In this document: positions 1 through 8,417 of the stretch, piece by piece | Layout of the letters: the number at the start of each line of letters is the position of its first letter | Numbering within the stretch: the stretch's first letter is position 1 | Assembly (NCBI RefSeq): GCF_015352445.1 | Contig: NZ_JADKPO010000008.1 | Coordinates: forward strand, 110,708 to 174,707 | From: Nocardioides agariphilus | Lineage (GTDB): Bacteria; Actinomycetota; Actinomycetes; Propionibacteriales; Nocardioidaceae | Length of the DNA: 64,000 bases | Reading direction: 5' to 3' | Notes under the pieces: generated by a model | Databases searched by the model: none | Seen by the model: the letters and a program-made list of their open reading frames with translations, nothing else | What the model was told of the DNA's origin: nothing | Made by a program: the position numbers and the translations under genes

Positions 1-113
1 GTGTGGGTCACGTCGAGCGTGTAGTCGCCGGTGAGGTCCTCGACGACAGTGGTGGGGGCCTCGAACTCGGTCTCGGTGCTCTTGCGGCTGAAAATGCTCA
101 TCTGGTTGCTCAT
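1..113 (-). CDS. YceI family protein, N-terminal part
   Basis: Only the first 37 codons lie in the window; the gene runs off the left edge. The predicted N-terminus starts MSNQMSIFSRKS and leads to GDYTLDVTH, which matches the opening strand of the YceI lipocalin-like fold (G-x-Y-x-x-D-x-x-H-[ST]). YceI proteins bind isoprenoid-type lipids and are often linked to stress responses, but the ligand here is unknown. Two ATG codons are possible, at 113 and 101. An AGGAG directly abuts the first and lies 12 bases before the second, so the start is uncertain. No signal peptide is visible, which suggests a cytoplasmic form. Confidence 0.72.
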   Translation of the reverse strand, partial: MSNQMSIFSRKSTETEFEAPTTVVEDLTGDYTLDVTH

Positions 114-141
114 CTCCTGTGGGGTTGTCCAACTTTCAACT

Positions 142-162
142 ACTATAAGCGGACCGAGGTCC
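142..162 (-). promoter_or_regulatory. Possible promoter and operator of the YceI gene
   Basis: Reading leftwards there is a TATAGT hexamer (147-142) about 30 bases before the YceI start. Just upstream lies a perfect inverted repeat, GGACC-GA-GGTCC (151-162), where a regulator could cover the spacer. No good -35 hexamer was found at the expected distance, so this is tentative. The rest of 114-269 shows nothing else recognisable. Confidence 0.3.
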
Positions 163-269
163 ACTTTCTTCCCGATGGTGGCGACATCTCGCTGTGGCCT
201 GGGTCACAGGTCGACGGGTGGTCACTGCTCGTTCCGGGCCTGGGGGTCGCTCCTGATAGACAGGTGGCC

Positions 270-2177
270 ATGCGAGTACGGCGGCTCCTTGCCCTGGTCT
301 GCGCCGTCGCGGTCGCGCTCACCGGAGCCGCGTGCACGGGCGACTCGAGCGAGCCGCCCCCGAGTGGCGACACGACATCAGCCGACGCAGCGGCCCAGAC
401 GCTGGCTGATGCGCTGGTCTCGGGCGACTTCGCCCAGGTCGGTTTCAGCGACCAGGACCAGGCGGCGATCACCGAGCAGTACGCCGCGACCGTCAAGGGC
501 ATGGAGGGGCTGGCACCGAGCGTGACGGTCGCCGAGGTGGGCGACCCCCAGGGCGACCCGGCGAGCGCGACGGCGACCTACGACTGGACCTGGCCCATCG
601 GGCCCGACGGCTGGCAATACTCCACCCAGGCCGACTTCGTCGAGTCCGACGGCGAGTGGCTCCTCGACTGGGATCCGGCCACGGTCGAGCCGTCCCTGGG
701 CGAGTCCGTCACCCTCGACCTGGTCTCGTTGCGGCCCAAGCGCGGCGACATCCTGGGCGCCGGCGGACTCGCGCTGGTCACCAACCGGCCGGTGGTGCGC
801 ATCGGGATCGACCGCTCGAAGGTCGGTCCTGCCAAGGCCGTCGCGTCGGCCCGCGACCTCGCCCGGCTCGTCGGCGTCGACGCGGGGGCCTACGCCAAGC
901 GCGTCGAGGCCTCCGGTCCGCTCGCGTTCGTGGAGGCGATCGTCTACCGCCAAGACGAGGTGCCGCGTGGGGTGCTCTCGGGCGTGCGGCGGATCAAGGG
1001 CGGGGCGGTCATCGCTGGCGAGCTGCCGCTGGCGCCGACCAAGGGCTTCGCGGGGGCGATCCTCGGCTCGGTCGGCGAGGTGACCGCCGAGATGATCGAG
1101 GACAACCCCGCCTTCAAGGTGGGCGACATCGCCGGGCTCTCGGGTCTGCAAGCCCGCTACGACGAGCAGCTGCGCGGCACCCCGGGCCAGGAGGTCAACG
1201 CGGTGGGCTCGGACGGCAAGACCCGTGAGCTGTTCCGCGTCGACGCGATCGACGGCAAGCCGCTGAGGCTGACCATGGACGAGCGCCTCCAGGTCGCCGC
1301 CGAGCAGGCCCTGGCCTCCGTCGGTCCGGCCTCGGCCCTCGTCGCGATCAAGCCGTCGACGGGGGCGATCCTGGCTGCGGCCAACGGGCCGGGCAGCGGC
1401 GGCCTCAACATCGCGACCTACGGCCAGTACGCACCCGGGTCGACCTTCAAGTCCGTGTCGTCGCTCGCGCTGCTGCGCGCCGGGGTCTCACCCAACACCG
1501 TCGTCCCGTGCACGACCTCGGTCGTGGTCAACGGCAAGCGCTTCGAGAACTACGACGACTACCCCTCATCGGGGCTGGGCAACATCGCGTTGCGCACGGC
1601 GCTTGCCAACTCCTGCAACACCGCCTTCATCTCCCAGCGCGGCAGGCTCTCGCAGGACGGACTGGTCGACGCCGCCGCCTCGCTCGGCATGGGCGTGGAC
1701 CACGACCTCGGCTTCCCGGCGTACTTCGGCAACGTCGTGCCGCCAGCCGGCGAGACCGAGAAGGCCGCCGACATGATCGGCCAGGGCAAGATCCTCGCCT
1801 CGCCGATGGTGATGGCAACCGTGATCGCCTCGATCCAGGCCGGCCGCCTCGTGGTTCCCTCGCTGGTCACCTCGGTCACCTCGCCCGCTCCCGAGGGGGT
1901 CTCCGGCCCCGGTCCGGCCGAGGCCGAGGCGCTGCGCTCGATGTTGCGCGGAGTCGTCACCGGCGGCAGTGGGTCGATCCTGGCCGACGTACCCGGACCG
2001 CCCGTCATCGCCAAGACCGGCACCGCCGAATACGTCAAGGGCGGTCGCCTCCGCACCCACGCCTGGATGATCGCCGCCCAGGGCGACCTCGCCGTCGCCG
2101 TGTTCGTCGAGGACGGCACGTCGGGCTCCGGCACGGCCGGGCCGGTGCTCGAGCAGTTCCTGCGCGCGGCAATGTGA
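270..2177 (+). CDS. Penicillin-binding lipoprotein, class B transpeptidase
   Basis: This 635-residue protein is a peptidoglycan D,D-transpeptidase anchored outside the membrane. The ATG at 270 gives a clean lipoprotein signal peptide ending in the lipobox LTGAAC, so the open frame upstream is not used; AGGTGG precedes the start. An NTF2-like (MecA_N type) domain covers roughly residues 35-150, followed by the PBP dimerisation domain and the transpeptidase domain. The catalytic motifs are visible: STFK (nucleophile Ser about residue 391), SCN, and KTGT (about residue 582). This layout resembles the mycobacterial lipoprotein PBP Rv2864c. It ends 23 bases before the convergent EF-G-like gene, with no hairpin between them. 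Confidence 0.92.
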   Translation: MRVRRLLALVCAVAVALTGAACTGDSSEPPPSGDTTSADAAAQTLADALVSGDFAQVGFSDQDQAAITEQYAATVKGMEGLAPSVTVAEVGDPQGDPASATATYDWTWPIGPDGWQYSTQADFVESDGEWLLDWDPATVEPSLGESVTLDLVSLRPKRGDILGAGGLALVTNRPVVRIGIDRSKVGPAKAVASARDLARLVGVDAGAYAKRVEASGPLAFVEAIVYRQDEVPRGVLSGVRRIKGGAVIAGELPLAPTKGFAGAILGSVGEVTAEMIEDNPAFKVGDIAGLSGLQARYDEQLRGTPGQEVNAVGSDGKTRELFRVDAIDGKPLRLTMDERLQVAAEQALASVGPASALVAIKPSTGAILAAANGPGSGGLNIATYGQYAPGSTFKSVSSLALLRAGVSPNTVVPCTTSVVVNGKRFENYDDYPSSGLGNIALRTALANSCNTAFISQRGRLSQDGLVDAAASLGMGVDHDLGFPAYFGNVVPPAGETEKAADMIGQGKILASPMVMATVIASIQAGRLVVPSLVTSVTSPAPEGVSGPGPAEAEALRSMLRGVVTGGSGSILADVPGPPVIAKTGTAEYVKGGRLRTHAWMIAAQGDLAVAVFVEDGTSGSGTAGPVLEQFLRAAM

Positions 2178-2200
2178 CAGGTGCCCGCCCGCGCGCGCCC

Positions 2201-4306
2201 TCAGTGGTGGTCGCGGGGCTCGATCTGGCGGGCGACCTCCTCGGGCATCGGCTCGTAGTGGGCGAACGTGCGCGTGAACGAGCCGGCACCGTGGGTCGCG
2301 GACCGCAGGTCGACGGCGTACCTGACCAGCTCGGTCTGGGGGACCTCGGCCTTGATGACGGTGCGGTCCTCGCCGACCTTGTCGGTGCCGAGGAGCCGGC
2401 CGCGACGCGATGAAAGGTCGCTCATGATCGTGCCGACCAGGTCGTCGGGCACGATCACCGAGACCGTGTCGAGCGGCTCGAGCATCGTCACCGTCGTCGC
2501 GGCGCCGGCCTCGCGCAGCGCGAGCCCTCCGGCCATCTGGAAGGCCATGTCGGAGGAGTCGACCGAGTGCGCCTTGCCGTCGGTGAGCGTGACGCGGAGG
2601 TCGACGACCGGGTAGCCGTTGCGCACCCCGCGCTCCATCTGGGCGCGGACGCCCTTCTCGACCGAGGGGATGAAGTTGCGGGGTACGGCGCCCCCGACGA
2701 CCTTGTCGACGAACTCGAACCCGCCGCCCTCGGGGAGCGGCTCGACGGTGATGTCGCACACGGCGTACTGGCCGTGGCCGCCGGACTGCTTGACGTGACG
2801 GCCGTGTCCCTTGCCCGGGCCCGAGAAGGTCTCGCGCAGCGACACCACGAACGGCACCTGCTCGACGTTGACCGAGTACCGCTCGGCGAGACGCTCGATC
2901 ATCACCTCGGCGTGGGCCTCGCCCATCGACCAGATCACCAGCTGATGGGTCTCGGCGTTGTTCTCGATGCGGACGCTGGGGTCCTCGGCAGCCAGCCTGC
3001 CGAGCGCCTGCGAGAGCTTGTCCTCGTCGGCCTTGCTGGCGGCCTGGATCGCGACCGGCAGCAGCGGCTCGGGCATCGACCAGGGCCGCAGCACGCGCGG
3101 GTCGTCGGTCGACGAGAGGGTGTCGCCGGTCTCGGCCCTCGACAGCCGACCGATCGCGCAGAGGTCGCCGGCGACGACGGCCTCGGCCGGCACCAAGGTG
3201 CGGCCGAAGACGTAGGACAGCGCCCCGATCTTCTCGTCCTCGTCGTGGTCCTCGTGTCCCTGCTCGGCGCCGAAGAACGAGCTGAAGTGACCCGAGACGT
3301 GCACGGCCTGGTCGGAGGTCAGCGTGCCGGAGAACACGCGGACCAGGCTCAGCCGACCGACGTACGGGTCGCTGGTGGTCTTGATCACCTCGGCCACGAG
3401 CGGACCCTTCGGGTCGCAATCGATGGCCTCGGTCGTCGCTCCGGCCGGGGTGAACACCTCGGGCGAGGGGTGCTCGGACGGCGACGGGAACCCGGTCACC
3501 GCGAGGTCCAGCAGCTCGGCGCAGCCGACGCCGGTCACCGAGCACACGGGTACCACGGGGAAGAAGGTGGCCCGCGCGACCGCGGTCTCGAGGTCGTCGG
3601 TCAGCACCTCGGAGGAGATCTCCTCGCCGCCGAGGTAGCGGTCCATCAGCGTCTCGTCCTCGGACTCCTCGATGACCCCCTCGATGAGCGAACCGCGCAG
3701 CTCGTCGTACGCCCCGTCACCGGAGTCGAGGAGACCCGTCAGCGAGGTGACCTCGCCGTCGCTGCTGCGCTCGGGAACGTACAGCGGCATCACCTTGTCG
3801 CCGAAGGCCGTCTGAGCCTGGGCCAGCACACCGTCGTAGTCGGCGCGCGCCTGGTCGAGCTTGGTGATCACGACCGCGCGCGGCATGCCGACATCGGCGC
3901 ACTCGCGCCACAGGGTCTTGGTGGCGTCGTCGACACCGTCGTTGGCCGCGATCACGAACAGGGCGCAGTCGGCGGCCCGGAGTCCGGCGCGTACGTCGCC
4001 CACGAAGTCGGCGTACCCAGGAGTGTCAACCAGGTTGACCTTCGTCTGGCGGTGTACGACGGGCGCGACGGAGAGCGAGATCGAGCGCCCGTGCTTGTGC
4101 TCGGCGTCATCGAAGTCGCAGACGGTGGTGCCGTCGCGCACGGACCCGGCTCGGGGCAAGGCCCCCGCTGAGGCGAGCAGCGTCTCCGCCAAGGTGGTCT
4201 TGCCGGAGCCTCCTGGCCCCACCAGCACCACGTTGCGGATCCGGTCCGGGCTGCTCGCCCCCAGATCCTGTCCCGCTGGTCTCCGAGCGTTCCCCTTGTC
4301 CGCCAT
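2201..4306 (-). CDS. Elongation factor G-like protein (EF-G2 type)
   Basis: This 701-residue translational GTPase has the full EF-G domain order. The G1 P-loop is GPGGSGKT near residue 35 and G3 is DTPGYADF. The G4 motif is TKLD instead of the usual NKxD, and the switch I region is shortened compared with canonical EF-G. These traits fit the actinobacterial paralogue (FusA2 of M. tuberculosis). As I recall, the M. smegmatis relative binds nucleotide but lacks ribosome-stimulated GTPase activity, so its role is unclear. The ATG at 4306 is preceded by GGAGGTGGCGAG. A ribosome-protection role cannot be excluded from sequence alone. Confidence 0.9.
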   Translation of the reverse strand: MADKGNARRPAGQDLGASSPDRIRNVVLVGPGGSGKTTLAETLLASAGALPRAGSVRDGTTVCDFDDAEHKHGRSISLSVAPVVHRQTKVNLVDTPGYADFVGDVRAGLRAADCALFVIAANDGVDDATKTLWRECADVGMPRAVVITKLDQARADYDGVLAQAQTAFGDKVMPLYVPERSSDGEVTSLTGLLDSGDGAYDELRGSLIEGVIEESEDETLMDRYLGGEEISSEVLTDDLETAVARATFFPVVPVCSVTGVGCAELLDLAVTGFPSPSEHPSPEVFTPAGATTEAIDCDPKGPLVAEVIKTTSDPYVGRLSLVRVFSGTLTSDQAVHVSGHFSSFFGAEQGHEDHDEDEKIGALSYVFGRTLVPAEAVVAGDLCAIGRLSRAETGDTLSSTDDPRVLRPWSMPEPLLPVAIQAASKADEDKLSQALGRLAAEDPSVRIENNAETHQLVIWSMGEAHAEVMIERLAERYSVNVEQVPFVVSLRETFSGPGKGHGRHVKQSGGHGQYAVCDITVEPLPEGGGFEFVDKVVGGAVPRNFIPSVEKGVRAQMERGVRNGYPVVDLRVTLTDGKAHSVDSSDMAFQMAGGLALREAGAATTVTMLEPLDTVSVIVPDDLVGTIMSDLSSRRGRLLGTDKVGEDRTVIKAEVPQTELVRYAVDLRSATHGAGSFTRTFAHYEPMPEEVARQIEPRDHH

Positions 4307-4647
4307 CTCGCCACCTCCACGATCGACTCCAGGATCCGAGGCAACTCCTCTTCGGCTCTGTTGACAAGGGCGGGCGGCGGGATAGTCCGGTACGAACCGA
4401 ACCCTCGGACCGTCAGATGAGGGTTCGGTTCGTACCGGACTATCCCGAGCGGCCTGGGGAAGGGCAGCCCCGCAGAAATGGGGAGAGCCCGCCTCTGCAT
4501 GGGGTCAGTGACGGGCTCGTCGGTTCCCGAGAGGAGAGCCACGTGGTGACCGGCAGTCCCGGGAAGGCCGCGGCAGCAGGCTCCCAGTCCGTCCATCTGC
4601 GGCGGGCAGGTTTCGCGCAAGTTGCCAGGGGTGCCAGGATTTCTTTC
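4307..4647. other. Divergent intergenic region, 341 bp, no gene
   Basis: This gap separates two divergent genes. Apart from the large inverted repeat at 4378-4447 it has a TTGACA hexamer (4361-4366) without a convincing -10 partner. The 4450-4640 stretch is GC-rich with several short self-complementary patches, but I could not match it to any known riboswitch. Frames crossing it are open only because of the base composition. Confidence 0.5.
4378..4447. repeat. Perfect 29-bp inverted repeat with 12-base loop
   Basis: The arms 4378-4406 and 4419-4447 are exact reverse complements and enclose a 12-base loop. Each arm holds the block GGTACGAACCGAACCCTC. It lies between two divergent start codons, so it cannot be an ordinary terminator of either gene. 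It could be a dyad operator, a regulatory RNA hairpin or the footprint of a small mobile element. No T-tract follows on either side. Confidence 0.85.
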
Positions 4648-6105
4648 ATGTCCGGTCTAGATCTGCTCACCCCTGACCACCGTCGGCTCTTCATCGGCGG
4701 CACCTGGCGCGAGGCCAACAGTGGCGCCACGTTCGCCGTCCGCGATCCCGCCGACCAGTCCGTCATCACCGAGGTCGCCGACGGCGACGTCAACGACGCG
4801 GTCGACGCCCTCGATGCGGCGGTCGCCGTCCAGGACGAGTGGGGACGTACGCCGCCGCGCGAGCGGGGCGAGATCCTGCGGCGTTCGTTCGAGCTGATCA
4901 CCCAGCGGGCCGACGACTTCGCCGAGCTGATGAGCCTCGAGATGGGCAAGACCGTCAAGGAGGCCAAGGGCGAGGTCGCCTACGGCGCGGAGTTCTTCCG
5001 CTGGTTCAGCGAGGAGGCGGTCCGCATCCACGGCCGCTGGATGCAGAACCCCGCGGGCGGTAGCCGGCTGCTGACGATCAGGAAGCCCGTGGGGCCCTGC
5101 CTGTTCATCACCCCATGGAACTTCCCGCTCGCGATGGGCACCCGCAAGATCGGCCCGGCGATCGCAGCCGGCTGCACGATGATCGTCAAGCCCGCCGAGC
5201 TGACGCCGCTGACGATGCTGGCGCTGGCCGCGACGCTGGAGGAGGCGGGGCTGCCGGCCGGTGTCCTCAACATCGTCACCACGTCCGACTCCAAGAGCCT
5301 GAGCAAGGCCCTGATGGCAGACGACCGGCTGCGCAAGGTGAGCTTCACCGGCTCGACGACGGTCGGCAAGGTGATCATCCGCCAGTCGGCCGACGAGCTG
5401 CAGCGCGTCTCGATGGAGCTCGGCGGCAACGCGCCCTTCATCGTCTTCGAGGACGCCGACGTCGACGCGGCCGTCGAGGGCGCGATGATCGCCAAGATGC
5501 GCAACATGGGCGAGGCCTGCACCGCCGCCAACCGCTTCCTCGTCCACGACTCGGTCGCCGCGGAGTTCGCCGACAAGCTCGGCGCCCGCATGGGCGCGCT
5601 GGTCGTCGGTCGCGGTCAGGACGACGGCGTCGACGTCGGCCCGCTCATCGACCAGAACGCCGTCGACTCCGTGAGCCAACTGGTCACCGATGCCGTCCAC
5701 GACGGCGCTCGCCTGGTCGTCGGGGGCAAGCCTGGCGAGGGACCCGGCTTCTTCTACCCGCCCACCGTCCTGGTCGACGTACCTTCGGAGTCCGAGATCG
5801 TGAGGCAGGAGATCTTCGGCCCGGTCGCCGCCGTCACCACCTTCGCCGACGAGGACGAGGCCATCACCCGCGCCAACGACACCGAGTACGGCCTGGCGTC
5901 CTACGTCTACACCCGCGACCTGTCCCGCACGATCCGCGTCGCCGAGCGCCTGCAGTTCGGCATGGTCGGCATCAACTCCGGCCTCATCTCCAACGCGGCC
6001 GCGCCCTTCGGCGGCGTGAAGGCGAGCGGGTTCGGGCGCGAGGGCAGCTTCGAGGGGATCGACGAGTACCTCGACACGACGTACGTCGCGCTGCCGGCGG
6101 GCTGA
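4648..6105 (+). CDS. gabD: Aldehyde dehydrogenase, succinate-semialdehyde type
   Basis: This 485-residue enzyme belongs to the NAD(P)-dependent aldehyde dehydrogenases and is closest in motifs to succinate-semialdehyde dehydrogenase, which oxidises succinate semialdehyde to succinate in GABA catabolism. The Rossmann-region PWNFP, the general-base motif MELGGNAPF and the catalytic cysteine in GEACTAANR are all present. The ATG at 4648 is chosen because AGGA lies 8 bases upstream and the protein then begins at the usual family position; the frame upstream runs through the palindrome. Substrate is inferred, and other small aldehydes are possible. The next gene follows after only 4 bases. Confidence 0.87.
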   Translation: MSGLDLLTPDHRRLFIGGTWREANSGATFAVRDPADQSVITEVADGDVNDAVDALDAAVAVQDEWGRTPPRERGEILRRSFELITQRADDFAELMSLEMGKTVKEAKGEVAYGAEFFRWFSEEAVRIHGRWMQNPAGGSRLLTIRKPVGPCLFITPWNFPLAMGTRKIGPAIAAGCTMIVKPAELTPLTMLALAATLEEAGLPAGVLNIVTTSDSKSLSKALMADDRLRKVSFTGSTTVGKVIIRQSADELQRVSMELGGNAPFIVFEDADVDAAVEGAMIAKMRNMGEACTAANRFLVHDSVAAEFADKLGARMGALVVGRGQDDGVDVGPLIDQNAVDSVSQLVTDAVHDGARLVVGGKPGEGPGFFYPPTVLVDVPSESEIVRQEIFGPVAAVTTFADEDEAITRANDTEYGLASYVYTRDLSRTIRVAERLQFGMVGINSGLISNAAAPFGGVKASGFGREGSFEGIDEYLDTTYVALPAG

Positions 6106-6109
6106 CACT

Positions 6110-7105
6110 CTGGAGATCTTTGGCAACACGGCCACCGTCTACCGCGACTTCGCGCGGGAGGCCGACGGGTCGCCGTGCTTCTCGGAGTGGGCCAACGGGG
6201 TCGCCGAGGACCCCGAGGTGCTCGCGTGGCTGCAGTCGCTGCCGGAGAGGAAGCGCCAGGCCAACCTGGTGTTCGCGGCCGCCCGGTGGCAGGGCGTGCC
6301 CGCGCCCGGACCGTACGCCGGCCTGCGCGAGGCGCTGCTCGGCGATGACGGCGCCATCCGGGCCACGATCCTCGAGCGGTCGACCCAGACCAACGAGGTC
6401 GGCCGGCTGGCGACGCTCTACCCCGCGTTCGCATCGCTGGTGCACGACAAGGCAGGCAACTCGGTCGCGCTCGTGGAGGCCGGCGCCAGTGCCGGGCTGT
6501 GCCTCTACCCCGACCGCTACGCCTACCGTTGGTCGTTTCCTGACCGATCCCTTGTCGCGCCCGAGCGACGGCGCCCGCTGCTCGGGTGTCGAGTCACCGG
6601 CGAGATGCCGTCAGGGCTGATGGCCCCGGTCAGCTGGCGCGCCGGCATCGACCTCAACCCGCTCGACGTCACCGTCGTCGACGACATGCGCTGGCTCGAG
6701 ACGCTGGTGTGGCCCGAGCAGGACGAACGCCTCGAGCGCCTGAGGTCGGCCGTGGAGATCGCGCGCCGCGACCCGCCGTACCTGGTGCGGGGCGACCTGC
6801 TGGAGCGGCTGCCCGCTCTGCTCGACCAGGCCCCGCCGGACACGCCCGTCATCGTGTTCCACTCGGCTGTCATCGCCTACCTCGAGCCTGCCGACCGTGA
6901 GCGGTTCGCCGCGATGATGGCCGAGCTCGTCGCGGCCGGTCGCTGTCACTGGGTGAGCAACGAGAGCCCGCGGGTCCTGCCGCAGCTCGTGCCCGCTGAC
7001 GTCGAGGTGCCGTTCGGACGCTTCGTGCTGGCCGTCGACGGCCGCCCTGTCGCCCTCACCCACGGACACGGAGCCGAGCTCGACTGGCTCTCGGCAGCCG
7101 GTTGA
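6110..7105 (+). CDS. DUF2332 family protein, probable CTG start
   Basis: The family is uncharacterised. The sequence matches DUF2332: TVYRDFAREADGSPCFSEW at the N-terminus, then a KRQANLVFAA block and ALVEAGASAGLCLYPDR, which looks like a methyltransferase-type glycine loop. The conserved N-terminal segment begins well before the first GTG in this frame (6218), and no ATG, GTG or TTG lies upstream. CTG at 6110, four bases after the gabD stop, gives a family-typical start and about 331 residues. If GTG 6218 is used, some 36 conserved residues are lost. The stop codon TGA is part of a dispersed GGTTGAGG repeat. Confidence 0.7.
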   Translation: MEIFGNTATVYRDFAREADGSPCFSEWANGVAEDPEVLAWLQSLPERKRQANLVFAAARWQGVPAPGPYAGLREALLGDDGAIRATILERSTQTNEVGRLATLYPAFASLVHDKAGNSVALVEAGASAGLCLYPDRYAYRWSFPDRSLVAPERRRPLLGCRVTGEMPSGLMAPVSWRAGIDLNPLDVTVVDDMRWLETLVWPEQDERLERLRSAVEIARRDPPYLVRGDLLERLPALLDQAPPDTPVIVFHSAVIAYLEPADRERFAAMMAELVAAGRCHWVSNESPRVLPQLVPADVEVPFGRFVLAVDGRPVALTHGHGAELDWLSAAG

Positions 7106-7138
7106 GGAGGGTTCGCCAGCGCAACCTCCTCACCCGGC
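7097..7138. terminator. Bidirectional hairpin from a GGTTGAGG repeat
   Basis: The convergent stops at 7105 and 7130 are both embedded in a stem of about 14 bp with one mismatch (7097-7110 against 7125-7138, arm GCCGGTTGAGGAGG). The loop carries further repeat-like sequence. It would serve transcripts from both sides. No T-tract is present, which is common in high-GC actinobacteria. Confidence 0.65.
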
Positions 7139-8389
7139 GTCGTGGGGCAGCCAGGCGAGCACCTCGGCGTTGTGGCGGTGACCGGCGATCTCGTAACCGA
7201 CCACGGTCACCCACGGGGACGCGGCGAGCACGAGCAGGCTGACGGGCAGCGAAGCGCCGGCTGCCGACAACATGATGGCTGCGCCCATGACCAGCCCGGT
7301 GACGCCGATCAGCCACAGGTGCAGCGGGTCGAGGGAGCGGGTCAGCGCGCTGTAGAACGCGAAGACGCAGGCGTAGACGACGGCCAGCGGCACGGCCACG
7401 GTCATCAGCGTGGCCGTCTCGGAGAGCTCGGAGTGGTGCTCGAGGAAGTACGCCGCGGCGTGCAGGCCGGCGCCCACGGCCACGACCGCACCGAACAGCG
7501 GGATGTGTCCGTAGCCCCAGCCGAAGACCCGCGAGCGGTAGGCGCGGAGCAGGTCGCCGCTCGGGATCACGAAGTAGATCCACCACAGTCCGAACGGCAA
7601 GGCGACGCCCGCGAGTCCGAGCAGAGCGGCGTCCACGGTCCAGCCGGTGACGCCGATCAGCGCGCCGAGGGCCGCCGTCGTACCGAGCAGGCCCTCGCCG
7701 AGCGCGATGATCACCATCAGGCCGTAGCGCTCGGCGATGTGGTGCGGGTGCCACGGCGTGCCGTCGTGGAGTCGCTCGGCGACGTAGGGGCCGACCAGCT
7801 CGATGAGGACCAGCGGCACCATCAGCGCGAAGCTGGCACCGATGCCCAGGTCGAGGAACACCATCGCCACCCAGCCGACCTGGGAGACCACCAGCGTGAC
7901 GATGAAGACCTTGCAGACCTCGCGGCGCCCGGGGTCCTGCCTGGACGCCCGGATCCACTGCCCGATCATCGGCACGCGCATCACGACGTACCCCAGCACC
8001 ATGACGCTGTTGTCGAGGTGGTCGCCCTCGACCAGTGACTCGAACATGTCCTTCAGGCCGAGGGCCAGCACGAGGACGCCGACCATCTGCACCATCGTGG
8101 TGACGCGGTAGACCCAGTCGTCGGTGTCGTAGGCCGAGGCGAACCACGAGAAGTTGATCCAGGCCCACGACACCGCGAACGTGGCGAAGCAGAACCCGAG
8201 GATCCCCTCGCTCACGTGGTCGCTGGTGACCAGGTGAGCCAGCTCGTCGGCCGCCGTACCGAAGGCGACCACGAACGTCAGGTCGAACAGCAGCTCCAGG
8301 GGAGTGGCGGCACGGTGGCCCTGGTGCGGGTCGCGTCCCGACATCGTGACGCGGGTGTGGCGCAGCGATTCCGGGGGCACGTCGCTCAC
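7130..8389 (-). CDS. Low temperature requirement protein A (LtrA) family membrane protein
   Basis: This is a polytopic inner-membrane protein of 419 residues with the LtrA signature ELLFDLTFVVAFG close to its N-terminus, followed by many hydrophobic helices. LtrA was named from a Listeria cold-growth mutant; its biochemical role is unknown. The GTG at 8389 is preferred over an upstream methionine because the latter would run deep into the neighbouring regulator. No strong ribosome binding site is seen. It lies 28 bases downstream of the LuxR-type gene on the same strand, so the two may be co-transcribed. Confidence 0.82.
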   Translation of the reverse strand: MSDVPPESLRHTRVTMSGRDPHQGHRAATPLELLFDLTFVVAFGTAADELAHLVTSDHVSEGILGFCFATFAVSWAWINFSWFASAYDTDDWVYRVTTMVQMVGVLVLALGLKDMFESLVEGDHLDNSVMVLGYVVMRVPMIGQWIRASRQDPGRREVCKVFIVTLVVSQVGWVAMVFLDLGIGASFALMVPLVLIELVGPYVAERLHDGTPWHPHHIAERYGLMVIIALGEGLLGTTAALGALIGVTGWTVDAALLGLAGVALPFGLWWIYFVIPSGDLLRAYRSRVFGWGYGHIPLFGAVVAVGAGLHAAAYFLEHHSELSETATLMTVAVPLAVVYACVFAFYSALTRSLDPLHLWLIGVTGLVMGAAIMLSAAGASLPVSLLVLAASPWVTVVGYEIAGHRHNAEVLAWLPHDAG

Positions 8390-8417
8390 GCCACGGATGC
8401 TAGGGCCGTCAGGGTGG

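Noticed and set aside
1566-3545. 659-codon minus-strand frame across the ends of the PBP and EF-G-like genes
   Set aside because: It is antisense to one real gene and out of frame with the other; Arg/Gly-rich composition without motifs is typical of high-GC shadow frames. The same holds for the long frames at 2567-4171 (+), 7142-8038 (+), 13401-15020 (-), 34595-36409 (-) and 41894-43636 (-).
3952-4620. Possible longer minus-strand gene spanning the 29-bp inverted repeat
   Set aside because: It is out of frame with the EF-G-like gene it overlaps, and its peptide has no recognisable domain.
4450-4647. Possible riboswitch upstream of the aldehyde dehydrogenase
   Set aside because: I compared it by eye with cobalamin, TPP, SAM and cyclic-di-AMP consensus blocks and found none of their conserved cores.
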